From NCBI GenBank assembly GCA_007118075.1, contig SKSH01000073.1, forward strand, positions 1 to 6,518: a stretch of 6,518 bases of DNA, read 5' to 3'. Each line of letters starts with the position of its first letter. Positions within the stretch are counted from its first letter, which is position 1. The notes beneath the pieces were generated by a model. The model ran no database searches and was not told the DNA's origin. It saw only the letters and a list, made by a program, of their open reading frames with translations. Below, in pieces: positions 1-6,518 of the stretch. Both the position numbers and the translations under genes were made by a program. This DNA comes from Halobacteriales archaeon (GTDB lineage Archaea > Halobacteriota > Halobacteria > Halobacteriales > SKSH01).

Positions 1-283
1 AGTGCTTGTCGAAGACGACGATCTGTACATCCTCGACGAACTCCTTCCAGCGATTGAGACCGAGTGACTCTGCTGACGCCTCGAGGTCGCCGGCTTCCTC
101 CTCGAAGGTCAGATAGAGGCCGCGCTCATCGAACTGTTCGGCCCCGTTGTAGAGGTACTGGAGCCCGAGGATACTCTTCCCGGTCCCTGGGCTTCCACTG
201 ACGAGCACCGAGGATTCCTTCACGATGCCGCCATCGAGGATCATGTCGAGACCCTTGATACCGAAGCGAACCGACTCTACCAT
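1..283 (-). CDS. KaiC-like RecA-superfamily ATPase, N-terminal part (truncated by window edge)
   Basis: The gene starts at the ATG at 283-281 and is still open at position 1; 94 complete codons are visible. I translated it directly from the minus strand. Residues 8-19 (FGIKGLDMILDG) match the usual opening of a KaiC domain. Residues 30-37 (GSPGTGKS) are a Walker A P-loop. Residues 58-63 (LTFEEE) carry the paired glutamates that KaiC-family ATPases use for catalysis. The Walker B region lies outside the window. Haloarchaeal KaiC-like proteins are cytoplasmic ATPases usually linked to signal transduction; a clock role cannot be claimed here. No in-frame ATG or GTG lies just upstream and the domain begins within ten residues, so this start is well supported. 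No Shine-Dalgarno precedes it, which suggests leaderless or read-through expression. It lies 67 nt downstream of the histidine kinase on the same strand. One- or two-domain architecture cannot be decided. Confidence 0.88.
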   Translation of the reverse strand, partial: MVESVRFGIKGLDMILDGGIVKESSVLVSGSPGTGKSILGLQYLYNGAEQFDERGLYLTFEEEAGDLEASAESLGLNRWKEFVEDVQIVVFDKH

Positions 284-307
284 ATGCGGGCTATGTGGTG
301 GGGTGAC

Positions 308-312
308 AAAAA
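308..312 (-). terminator. T5 tract in the kinase-kaiC gap: possible terminator or AT-rich promoter element
   Basis: The 67-nt gap 284-350 contains a run of five T on the minus strand, about 40 nt past the kinase stop and 25-29 nt before the KaiC-like ATG. Archaeal RNA polymerase can terminate at T-tracts, so this may end the operon. The same tract lies at the distance expected for a TATA-like box of a leaderless kaiC transcript. No stem-loop is evident. The sequence alone does not separate the two readings. Confidence 0.25.
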
Positions 313-350
313 CGTGATTGGTTGGCCGCCGAGACAGTTCGTAGAATAAT

Positions 351-1811
351 TCATTCGGTGTGGGCCTGAGGAATCTGAATTGCGAAGCGAGCCCCACCAG
401 ATGGGCTCTCGGTGGCTTCGACGGTCCAGCCATGAGCCTGAGCGATCTGCTGAACGATCGAGAGGCCGTACCCACTCCCTTGCTCAAGGCTCACCCCAGC
501 ATCGAAGATCCGAGCACGGTGGGTTGGGTCGATCCCTGAACCATCGTCGTCAACAGCAAACCCCTCCCCCTCATCGAGTGGAACCACCTCGACGGCTACC
601 CATTCGCCTCCGTGCTCCACCGCGTTGGTGAACAGGTTTCGAAGGAGTATCTCGAGTCGATCAGCATCTGCATCGATGACGTGATCGGTATCGATCCCGA
701 TCGAAAGCGAGGCATCAGTGGTATCTACGTGACTCCAGGCGTTCTCCACGCATTCGACGATATCGACCGGGCTTGCATCATCTACGGTCTCGCCCTGTTT
801 AGACAGGGTCAAGAGCTCATGAATGAGCTCGTTCATCTGCTCGAGCGCCTCGATAGCCCGGTCGATTTCTGGACGAGGATCGGTCTCCATGGCGAACTCG
901 AGCTGACCGATGGCGAGTGACAACGGTGTCCTGAGGTCGTGCGTGACAGTCGAGGCAAATTCCTCGAGGCGTTCACGCTCACGTTTGAGCTGTCGCTCTC
1001 GTCTCTTTCGATCGGTGATATCTCGATTCACTGCAACGAACCATTCAATCGAACCAGTATGATTGTGGATCGGGGCTATCGTCTGCTCGATGACGTATCT
1101 TTCACCGTCTTTCGACTTGTTGATGAGTTCCCCCTGCCAGATCTCTCCGGCCAAGATTGTCCCCCAGAGATGCTGGTAGAATGCATCATCATGGACCCCC
1201 GATTTGAGCAGGCTCGTTCGTTTGCCTAGCACCTCATCCTCGGAATACCCACTGATCCGTTCGAACGCAGGGTTGACGTACTCGAAGCGGCCCTGTATGT
1301 CGGTGATGAAGATGCTGTGGCCAGCCTGTTCGACGGCTCGTTGGAACACCTTGCGCTCACGTTCCACGTCGAGACGGTCGCTGATATCACGAAAGTGTGC
1401 CTGGATCAGTGTTCGATCACCGATATCGACGAGACTGGCATTGATCTCGACGGGAATGTGTGTATCAGATCCAGTGATGATGTGGATCTGTGAACCATCG
1501 TCATACCTGGTGGTTGGTCCAATGCGAGCGCGTGCACATCCACAGAACAGTTGGATACTGCTGGCTCGCTCATTGGCCGGATGAAGCTCTGACTGATTCA
1601 TCCCAATGAGCGTCTCCCGCTTGCGTTCGAATAACCTAGTGGCGGTGTCGTTCACGATGACAATCGAACCCGTTTCTACCTCGGTGAAGATGATGGCGTC
1701 TGAAGATTGCTCGATGACTGTCTTCATCCCGACAGCGAACGCTTCGGTGCTGATCGCCTCAACCGACGGATCTGTCCTGTCATGTCCAAATCCATCGATT
1801 GGACCATCCAT
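351..1811 (-). CDS. Soluble PAS-PAS sensor histidine kinase
   Basis: This 486-residue kinase would autophosphorylate on histidine and pass the phosphate to a receiver, most simply the HalX regulator encoded just upstream. Two PAS domains span about 24-147 and 153-268; each ends in a typical FRDISDR or NRDITDR motif. A short charged coiled coil (about 268-285) leads to the HisKA helix with the H-box THDLRTPL and phospho-acceptor His291. The HATPase_c domain has an N-box (LLRNLFTNAVEHG, 389-401, Asn396), a G1 box (DDDGSGID, 421-428) and a G2 box (GSGYGLSIV, 445-453), so it looks catalytically intact. There are no membrane segments or signal peptide, so it should be cytoplasmic. PAS1 carries a CGC motif (Cys90, Cys92). 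The ATG is preceded by GGTGA with 6-nt spacing and lies 6 nt after the regulator's stop. The PAS ligands are unknown. Confidence 0.93.
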   Translation of the reverse strand: MDGPIDGFGHDRTDPSVEAISTEAFAVGMKTVIEQSSDAIIFTEVETGSIVIVNDTATRLFERKRETLIGMNQSELHPANERASSIQLFCGCARARIGPTTRYDDGSQIHIITGSDTHIPVEINASLVDIGDRTLIQAHFRDISDRLDVERERKVFQRAVEQAGHSIFITDIQGRFEYVNPAFERISGYSEDEVLGKRTSLLKSGVHDDAFYQHLWGTILAGEIWQGELINKSKDGERYVIEQTIAPIHNHTGSIEWFVAVNRDITDRKRRERQLKRERERLEEFASTVTHDLRTPLSLAIGQLEFAMETDPRPEIDRAIEALEQMNELIHELLTLSKQGETVDDASPVDIVECVENAWSHVDTTDASLSIGIDTDHVIDADADRLEILLRNLFTNAVEHGGEWVAVEVVPLDEGEGFAVDDDGSGIDPTHRARIFDAGVSLEQGSGYGLSIVQQIAQAHGWTVEATESPSGGARFAIQIPQAHTE

Positions 1812-1817
1812 CGTTCT

Positions 1818-1822
1818 TCACC
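1818..1822 (-). promoter_or_regulatory. Shine-Dalgarno of the kinase gene, overlapping the regulator's stop codon
   Basis: The minus strand reads GGGGTGA, then AGAACG, then ATG. GGTGA is complementary to the conserved 3' end of archaeal 16S rRNA (TCACCTCC). Its last three bases are the TGA stop of the response regulator gene. This supports the start at 1811 and suggests translational coupling. Confidence 0.5.
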
Positions 1823-2432
1823 CCGTTACTGAACCGAAAAGGTCGCGAAAGAACAGGTGGTGTTGATCCCAATCGAGTATATCAGTTACCTTCGTGTGTG
1901 TATCTGCCAGGAGTGTGTCTCTGCGTTCTCTCAGTTGACGATACTCAGGATGTGCCTCGAGTTTGCTGATAGCATGTGATGTTTCGATAGCTGCAAGGCG
2001 TGCTGAAACCGTCAACAACTCCTGGATCTCCGCTGAGTACTGTCGTCGATCATGTAAATGTTCGACAATCTCCCTGAGATCTCGCTTTCGCACTGGCTTG
2101 ACCACGTAGGCATCGAACGGAACCTTGAGTACCTCGAGTTCTGGTTCGACGGCAGTGACCAAGGCGATCTTGACATCGAAATCCCTTGCTCGAATCTCTT
2201 GGGCCAGCTCATCACCAGAGATCTCGGGCATTCGACGATCCATCAAGATGACATCGACGGTGGGATCGAGCCGGTCGAGTGCCTCGGCACCTCTTGTAGC
2301 AGTTTTGACCTCATACCGGTCCTCTAGCATCGTCGCATGCATGCCGACGAGCTCTGGCTCATCGTCGACGATCAGTACGGTGGCTGGCTGGACGACTCCT
2401 GTATCCGTATCGCATGCTTCCTCAGTTGCCAT
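1818..2432 (-). CDS. Response regulator: receiver domain plus HalX domain
   Basis: This is a 204-residue haloarchaeal response regulator. After a short acidic leader (1-17), the receiver domain spans about 18-128. It has the acidic pair Asp23/Asp24, phospho-acceptor Asp65 in VILMDRRMP, the conserved Thr93 in LVTA, and Lys112 in the VVKP motif, so all key residues are present. The C-terminal part (about 130-190) is a helical, charged HalX-type domain with the typical ISKLEAHPEYRQL segment. HalX is known mainly from haloarchaeal receiver proteins and its function is not established. There is no recognisable DNA-binding domain, so output is probably protein-protein. The gene lies between the HemAT-like transducer (6-nt gap) and the PAS histidine kinase (6-nt gap), which makes that kinase the likely phosphodonor. 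Upstream is only a weak GTGA element that overlaps the preceding stop codon. Confidence 0.92.
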   Translation of the reverse strand: MATEEACDTDTGVVQPATVLIVDDEPELVGMHATMLEDRYEVKTATRGAEALDRLDPTVDVILMDRRMPEISGDELAQEIRARDFDVKIALVTAVEPELEVLKVPFDAYVVKPVRKRDLREIVEHLHDRRQYSAEIQELLTVSARLAAIETSHAISKLEAHPEYRQLRERRDTLLADTHTKVTDILDWDQHHLFFRDLFGSVTG

Positions 2433-2438
2433 GAATGT

Positions 2439-2442
2439 TCAC
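2439..2442 (-). promoter_or_regulatory. Weak Shine-Dalgarno-like GTGA of the regulator gene, overlapping the hemAT stop
   Basis: The minus strand reads GTGA, then ACATTC, then ATG. GTGA is a four-base match to the anti-Shine-Dalgarno, and its TGA is the stop of the hemAT-like gene. Stop, 6-nt spacer and ATG repeat the layout of the next junction, so translation is probably coupled. Confidence 0.35.
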
Positions 2443-3932
2443 GCTTCGTCTTCGGTGCTGAGCTCCTCTACGACATTGGCAATCTCGGTGACAGTCGCTG
2501 CCTGTTCCTCGTTGGCAGTAGCCACCTGCGTAATCTCGTCACGGACCTCCTCGACCTGCTCGAGAGTCTGATCAAGGGTACTCGCGACCTCCTCGGTACT
2601 CGTGGCTTGGTCGGCCGTTGCGTCTGCCACCTCAGAAATACCTCCGGCTGCTTCCCGGATCTCTCCCGCGATATCGTCAAGCCGTCCGATGGCTTGTTCG
2701 ACCTGCTCCAGAGCTCGATCGACAGCATCGTTCGTTTGCTCGAGGCTGTTGACCGTCTCTAGACTGTCAGCCTGAATCTGTTCGACGGCCACCTCAATCT
2801 GTTCGACTTGATTCTGAGAGTCTTCGGCCAGTGATTTGACCTCGTCGGCGACGACAGCGAATCCATCATTGCCCGCGCGAGCTGCTTCGATCGAGGCATT
2901 GAGTGCCAGTAGATTCGTCTGGTCGGCGATGGTGTTGATGACCTCAGTCACCTCATCGATCTCATCCAGTTGTGATCGGAGGTTGAGCAGGTCCTCGGTG
3001 ACCTCATTTGAGGCCTCTTCAACCGTCTCCATCGCGTCCATTGCGTCCGATGCATCTGACTGCCCAGCCTCGGCGTATTCCCTGGCAGTCTCGCTCGTCT
3101 TGCGTACCTGTTCGGCGGTGGAGGCGATTTCCTCGACCGTGGCACTCATCGTACTCACCTCATCAGCCACCATATGCATGCTCCCTGCCTGGTCGGATGC
3201 TTGGTCACTGATCGCCTGTGAACTGCTCGCGACATCATCGGAAACTTCCTCGAGCTCGTCTAGGGACCGCTGGAGCTGCTTGGCAATCCGCTCTTGGCGT
3301 TTGAGTTCGCGTTCGAGTTTCCGACCATATGAGTGGATATACGTGTCCATCGCAACCTGTTGATCGAGATTCAATAACGAGAGGACCGATAGTGATCGGT
3401 CGATGACTTCGTCGACGATCTGTTCGAACCCTGCTTCGGTCTCATCAATCTCCTCGAGCACCTGCTGACCGACGGCTTCGAGCAGTGCGGAATAATAGAT
3501 TGAGTATGCGCCAAGGTAGAATTTCGGACCCATCTCGAGCATGTCATGAATTTTTCCAATCCTGGCCCGCCGTGAGAAGTACTGTTGACCGTAATCACCA
3601 CGCCCCAAATCTCGAAGATATTCGACCTGGGACCGTTTGAGCGCGTTGACTGGCTTACTCGACCGGTCGAGGACGGCGATCGATTCCTGATGCGACTGGA
3701 GATGATCATAGAAGTGCTCGACGGTCTCTTCTGCGATGTCATCAAGGTACGATGACAGGGACGTGAGATGCGCTTTTGACGTTTCGTCGAAGCCGGTGAA
3801 TTCTTTCCGCCAGGAGATTTCCCCAGGATCGAGGCCGATCTCCTCTGCGAGAGTGTCGCCGTTGACCGATTGTCGATCCTCTTCGGTGATCATGATCGAT
3901 TCGTCGTTGCTTGGGTTGCTTGGGATGGACAT
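2439..3932 (-). CDS. hemAT: HemAT-like globin-coupled chemotaxis transducer (soluble oxygen sensor)
   Basis: This 497-residue cytoplasmic protein resembles the haloarchaeal aerotaxis transducer HemAT. A protoglobin sensor domain spans about 30-200. His129 in RIGKIHDMLEMGP fits the proximal haem ligand, and Phe74-Tyr75 in HFYDHL fits the B-helix tyrosine that contacts bound ligand in HemAT proteins. No membrane segments are present. A linker coiled coil (about 203-230) leads to the MCP signalling domain (about 230-490), with its conserved hairpin tip around 335-370 (DQTNLLALNASIEAARAG, then FAVVADEV). Glu-Glu pairs at 267-268, 447-448 and 475-476 are candidate methylation sites. The tip appears two residues shorter than the canonical form. 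There is no C-terminal CheR-binding pentapeptide. The ATG at 3932 has no Shine-Dalgarno, consistent with a leaderless transcript; Met14 is an alternative start. It heads a probable operon with the HalX regulator and PAS kinase. Haem binding is inferred from homology. Confidence 0.93.
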   Translation of the reverse strand: MSIPSNPSNDESIMITEEDRQSVNGDTLAEEIGLDPGEISWRKEFTGFDETSKAHLTSLSSYLDDIAEETVEHFYDHLQSHQESIAVLDRSSKPVNALKRSQVEYLRDLGRGDYGQQYFSRRARIGKIHDMLEMGPKFYLGAYSIYYSALLEAVGQQVLEEIDETEAGFEQIVDEVIDRSLSVLSLLNLDQQVAMDTYIHSYGRKLERELKRQERIAKQLQRSLDELEEVSDDVASSSQAISDQASDQAGSMHMVADEVSTMSATVEEIASTAEQVRKTSETAREYAEAGQSDASDAMDAMETVEEASNEVTEDLLNLRSQLDEIDEVTEVINTIADQTNLLALNASIEAARAGNDGFAVVADEVKSLAEDSQNQVEQIEVAVEQIQADSLETVNSLEQTNDAVDRALEQVEQAIGRLDDIAGEIREAAGGISEVADATADQATSTEEVASTLDQTLEQVEEVRDEITQVATANEEQAATVTEIANVVEELSTEDEA

Positions 3933-3939
3933 ACCGTCC

Positions 3940-3950
3940 GTTCACTGAAC
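3940..3950. promoter_or_regulatory. Inverted repeat GTTCA-C-TGAAC just upstream of hemAT (possible operator)
   Basis: This is a perfect inverted repeat with 5-nt arms around one central base. It lies 8-18 nt before the hemAT-like start codon, between that ATG and the TATA-like element. A repressor bound here would block initiation, but the arms are short enough to occur by chance. Confidence 0.25.
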
Positions 3951-3952
3951 AG

Positions 3953-3959
3953 TATGTAA
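3953..3959 (-). promoter_or_regulatory. Weak TATA-like element for the hemAT operon
   Basis: The minus strand reads TTACATA, centred about 24-27 nt before the hemAT-like ATG. That is the spacing expected for a TATA box if the transcript is leaderless, and the lack of a Shine-Dalgarno fits. The match to a TATA consensus is poor. Confidence 0.3.
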
Positions 3960-3960
3960 C

Positions 3961-3964
3961 AAAA
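3961..3964 (-). terminator. Short T tract after the Bat-like gene (possible terminator)
   Basis: A TTTT run lies about 60 nt past the stop of the Bat-like gene, preceded by a weak 5-bp inverted repeat (ACGAG at 3985-3989, CTCGT at 3998-4002). It could end that transcript before the hemAT promoter. The tract is short and the call is tentative. Confidence 0.2.
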
Positions 3965-3976
3965 GCGACGGTTGAG

Positions 3977-3986
3977 GTATCGATAC
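3977..3986. repeat. 10-bp perfect palindrome GTATCGATAC
   Basis: This perfect palindrome lies in the 91-nt intergenic region, 45-54 nt upstream of the hemAT-like start and just upstream of the TATA-like element. Archaeal activators often bind at this distance. It may also be chance, since TCGA and GATC words are common in this window. Confidence 0.3.
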
Positions 3987-4002
3987 GAGTTCGATCGCTC
4001 GT

Positions 4003-4012
4003 GGATATATCC
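4003..4012. repeat. 10-bp perfect palindrome GGATATATCC
   Basis: This perfect AT-centred palindrome begins 11 nt past the Bat-like stop and ends 71 nt before the hemAT-like ATG. It could be a protein-binding site or, through TATAT, a TATA box for a transcript with a leader of about 45 nt. The sequence alone does not decide. Confidence 0.3.
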
Positions 4013-4023
4013 GTCCCTGGATT

Positions 4024-6518
4024 TCACCGCTGAGAATCAGACATCTTCGATGGTAGTTCGTCCATATCGGCGAAGAGCACATCGAACAACTGGCGCTCTG
4101 CGTTGCGAATATGGCTATGAAACGCCGAGTGTGAGATCTCCATCTCATCGGCAATATCCTCGCCGGTTGCATCTTTGGGGGTGTTGAAGTAGCCCAGGCG
4201 ATATGCCAGTGTGATCGCCTCTCGTTGACGGTTTGTCAGCTTACCTAGGTATCGGTCACTGATGCGACCCTCATCGGTGACCGACAGACCCTGCTCTCGT
4301 TTGCCGATCGGTCTTGCCTCATCGAAGAAGGTTTGGACGATATCCACCGCTTTGTTGAGCTCCATCGTCGGCGGAACCCCCACCGTCAGTTGACAGGCAT
4401 CGGTACCGGCGGATGCACTCTTGAGTGTCAGCCCATATTCAGCGAGCTGTGTCCCAATAAACGGACCAGTGAACCTCAGCTGCACGAACGCATCACCGTT
4501 GTCAGTGAGCACCCGATGATTTTGGATCAACGATGAACGTTCAAGGTACGCTCTGAGGGCGTCGAGTTCACCGCCAAGTACGGTGATGAACGCGAGGGTA
4601 CCGTCCTCATCCTGTGGGATGAGCCCGTTCAACTCGATCGTACACCCGCTTTCCATGGCTGCATGCAAGAAGAAACACCGGGGATCATCTAGGGCGAAAT
4701 CTACCTCGACCGATTGGTTGGAGATGAGCGCTTGTTTTCGGTTCAATGCAGTCATCGAGTAGGCCACGATCGAACCGACCTCCTCCATCACTGCCCGGAA
4801 CTCAGCATCGAATGCCTCTGGGACGGTACCAACGATGGTCAATACACCATGGTTCACACCACGATGTGAGACCGGGATACTCAACATCGATTTGAACGAG
4901 CGTCTAACGGCCTCTCGCCGCCAAGGATTCGCCTCAATCTCACGGGCGCAGTTCTCGATATACACGCTTGAATCGGTTCTGAAGACCTCCACAGCAGGGT
5001 CGGCTGGACCCTCTGTGTCGAGGGATAACGAGACGGCATCGAAGTAGTTCGGATCTCCGCCACTCCAGGCATGCGGTTGGATCGATCCTTCGATTGGATT
5101 GATTGAACCGATCCAGGCAAAGCAGACTGAATCGGCGTTGGTGAGATGTTCACAGAGCGCAGATTCAATCTCCGCTTTCGATTCTGCCCTGATCAGGATT
5201 CGGGTGAGCTGTCGGATCTGTGAGTTGAGCTCCTCGACGCGCTCAAGCGATGCGGTCTTGGCCTCGAGCTCAAACTCACGCTCGATAAGCTGCTGCTCGC
5301 GATGATAACTGTCGAATCCTGCCTTGAGGTTCGACGCAAGTATCTCGAGGAGGTCAACCGTCTGTGTATCGAAGCAACCAGGGCGTTCATTACCGGCGAT
5401 CAGAATCCCGTGACCACCAACACGAACGATCACCTCGCTTCGAAACAGTGTCTCGGGGTTGAACACCTCAGGATCCTCCCGTACATCATCATGCACCTCG
5501 GATTCACCGGTCGTGAACACCCGACCAGCGATCGAATCGTCAACTGAGAGGACAGGTGGTTCAGGAATTCGCTCGTTTACAGAATCGATAATCACCAGCG
5601 GCTCAAGAGTATACGATATATCATTGAACTCAAAATATCCCATCGCCGTCAGCTCGAGTGTGTCTGTGGCTGTCGAGACGGCGATTTCAGCAAGTTCGTA
5701 CGCATCACTTGCGTGGAGCATCTCACGGCACGCATCGTTTATCGCTGCGAGGGCTCGTTCGTACTCTAGTTGCTCAGTGACGTCTCGTATTGCGAGAAAC
5801 ACCTGATCAGTCCCGTCAATCGTCACGGTATTGCAGCTAATTGACACTGGAATCAGCTCGCCATCCGGGCGGACGATCTCGATATGCTCACCGTTTTCGT
5901 AGCGACGGAACACCCGTCCTGTCGAATCGGTCAGTCCGAGTAATGATTCCTCGAAAGCAGAACGATGGTCTTCAGGAAGTAGATCAGAAATCACCCCGTT
6001 CATGAGGATATCCGGATTCCGGTCGAACAGCCGCACGGCGGATCGGTTGATATCAATGATCTCCCAGGACTCTGCTTTGATGAGAACGACCGCATCAGGC
6101 GACGTGTCGATCAAGCTTCGATACCGTTTCTCAGCCGTTTCGAGCTCTGTTTCCTGTTGCTTTCGTTCAGTGATATCGCGGACGGTGGCGATGTGATACT
6201 CTCGATCGAGACTGACGTAACTCACCTCGATCTCAACCGGAAAGATCGACCCATCCTTGCGTTGGTGATTGACCTCGATCCTCGCTGACCCCAGCTCTTT
6301 CACCAGCTGCTTGAACTCATCCCAGACCGACTCAGTGAACTCGGGGTCGATGTCGAGTACCGTTTTCGAGAGCAGTTCTTCACGGTCGTATCCCAGCTGT
6401 TCACATGCCTGCTGGTTGACATCGAGGATGCGAGCGGATTCACGATCGATGACGTACACGCCATCGCTTGAGTGATCGAGTAGTTTCCGAAAACGGAGAA
6501 GGTCTGATAGCTGGCCAC
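4024..6518 (-). CDS. Bat-type multi-sensor transcriptional regulator (PAS-PAS-GAF-GAF-HTH_10), N-terminus beyond window
   Basis: This is a large haloarchaeal regulator of the bacterioopsin-activator (Bat) type. The frame stays open to the window edge, giving 830 visible residues. The GTG at 6459 is internal, because the 19 codons before it (ending LLDHSSDG) encode the normal start of a PAS domain. Counting from that GTG: PAS1 ends near 100 (VRDITERK); PAS2 spans about 110-230 (IRDVTEQ); a GAF domain spans about 240-385; a coiled coil about 385-420; a second GAF domain about 425-575; the Bat GAF/HTH-associated domain about 584-735; and the HTH_10 DNA-binding domain about 741-796 (LTNRQREAITLAYRLGYF, then TGEDIADEMEIS). 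No membrane segments, receiver or kinase domain are visible. It probably reads small-molecule or redox signals and controls transcription in the cytoplasm. Its targets are unknown; the hemAT operon 91 nt downstream is a candidate. Confidence 0.92.
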   Translation of the reverse strand, partial: GQLSDLLRFRKLLDHSSDGVYVIDRESARILDVNQQACEQLGYDREELLSKTVLDIDPEFTESVWDEFKQLVKELGSARIEVNHQRKDGSIFPVEIEVSYVSLDREYHIATVRDITERKQQETELETAEKRYRSLIDTSPDAVVLIKAESWEIIDINRSAVRLFDRNPDILMNGVISDLLPEDHRSAFEESLLGLTDSTGRVFRRYENGEHIEIVRPDGELIPVSISCNTVTIDGTDQVFLAIRDVTEQLEYERALAAINDACREMLHASDAYELAEIAVSTATDTLELTAMGYFEFNDISYTLEPLVIIDSVNERIPEPPVLSVDDSIAGRVFTTGESEVHDDVREDPEVFNPETLFRSEVIVRVGGHGILIAGNERPGCFDTQTVDLLEILASNLKAGFDSYHREQQLIEREFELEAKTASLERVEELNSQIRQLTRILIRAESKAEIESALCEHLTNADSVCFAWIGSINPIEGSIQPHAWSGGDPNYFDAVSLSLDTEGPADPAVEVFRTDSSVYIENCAREIEANPWRREAVRRSFKSMLSIPVSHRGVNHGVLTIVGTVPEAFDAEFRAVMEEVGSIVAYSMTALNRKQALISNQSVEVDFALDDPRCFFLHAAMESGCTIELNGLIPQDEDGTLAFITVLGGELDALRAYLERSSLIQNHRVLTDNGDAFVQLRFTGPFIGTQLAEYGLTLKSASAGTDACQLTVGVPPTMELNKAVDIVQTFFDEARPIGKREQGLSVTDEGRISDRYLGKLTNRQREAITLAYRLGYFNTPKDATGEDIADEMEISHSAFHSHIRNAERQLFDVLFADMDELPSKMSDSQR

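Noticed and set aside
612..1229. Two protein-like plus-strand open frames (612-920 and 939-1229)
   Set aside because: Both lie wholly antisense to the histidine kinase, whose domains are intact across the region, and neither contains a recognisable motif.
351..1811. Reading the kinase as a CheA homologue because it shares an operon with an MCP
   Set aside because: It has PAS domains and a classical HisKA H-box dimerisation helix next to HATPase_c, with no P1 phosphotransfer or CheW-like regulatory domain.
2125..2571. Plus-strand open frame spanning the regulator-transducer junction
   Set aside because: Ser/Thr/Val-rich antisense translation of two well-supported genes, with no promoter or Shine-Dalgarno evidence.
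2836..3363. Long plus-strand open frame (175 codons, very Ser-rich) opposite the transducer gene
   Set aside because: It is antisense to the conserved MCP signalling region, has biased Ser/Ala composition and no recognisable domain; it mirrors the codon pattern of the real gene.
6300..6518. 72-codon minus-strand frame at the window edge
   Set aside because: It overlaps the Bat-like PAS domain in another frame and shows no domain; the PAS-encoding frame is open to the edge.
1..6518. tRNA or rRNA genes, CRISPR arrays, insertion sequences, attachment sites
   Set aside because: No direct repeats with spacers, no transposase or integrase motifs and no cloverleaf candidates were noticed; nearly all bases lie in the five signalling genes.

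Overview
The window looks haloarchaeal (class Halobacteria). The proteins are acidic and combine domains typical of that group: a HalX-type response regulator, a Bat-type regulator ending in an HTH_10 domain, a HemAT-like globin-coupled transducer and a KaiC-like ATPase. Lines counted by eye run at about 52-57% GC, modest for a haloarchaeon. No genus can be assigned from this alone.

The window is almost fully coding, and every gene is on the minus strand, so transcription runs from high to low coordinates. In that order: (1) a large multi-sensor transcriptional regulator (PAS-PAS-GAF-GAF-Bat/HTH_10) fills 6518-4024, with its N-terminus beyond the window edge; (2) a 91-nt intergenic region carries short palindromes and a possible promoter; (3) a soluble HemAT-type oxygen-sensing transducer lies at 3932-2439; (4) a receiver-HalX response regulator lies at 2432-1818; (5) a soluble PAS-PAS histidine kinase lies at 1811-351; (6) after a 67-nt gap with a T-tract, a KaiC-like RecA-family ATPase begins at 283 and runs off the low-coordinate end.

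Genes 3-5 look like one operon. Both junctions consist of a TGA stop, six nucleotides and an ATG, and the stop sits inside a GTGA/GGTGA Shine-Dalgarno-like element. The natural reading is a cytoplasmic signalling unit. A haem globin domain would sense oxygen or another gas and drive a chemotaxis-type signalling helix, while the kinase and HalX regulator form a co-expressed phosphorelay. No cheA, cheW, cheY, cheR or cheB is visible here, so whether the transducer talks to the adjacent kinase, to a distant CheA, or to both is open. The flanking Bat-like regulator and KaiC-like ATPase make this a signalling island. No RNA genes, insertion sequences or CRISPR arrays were seen.
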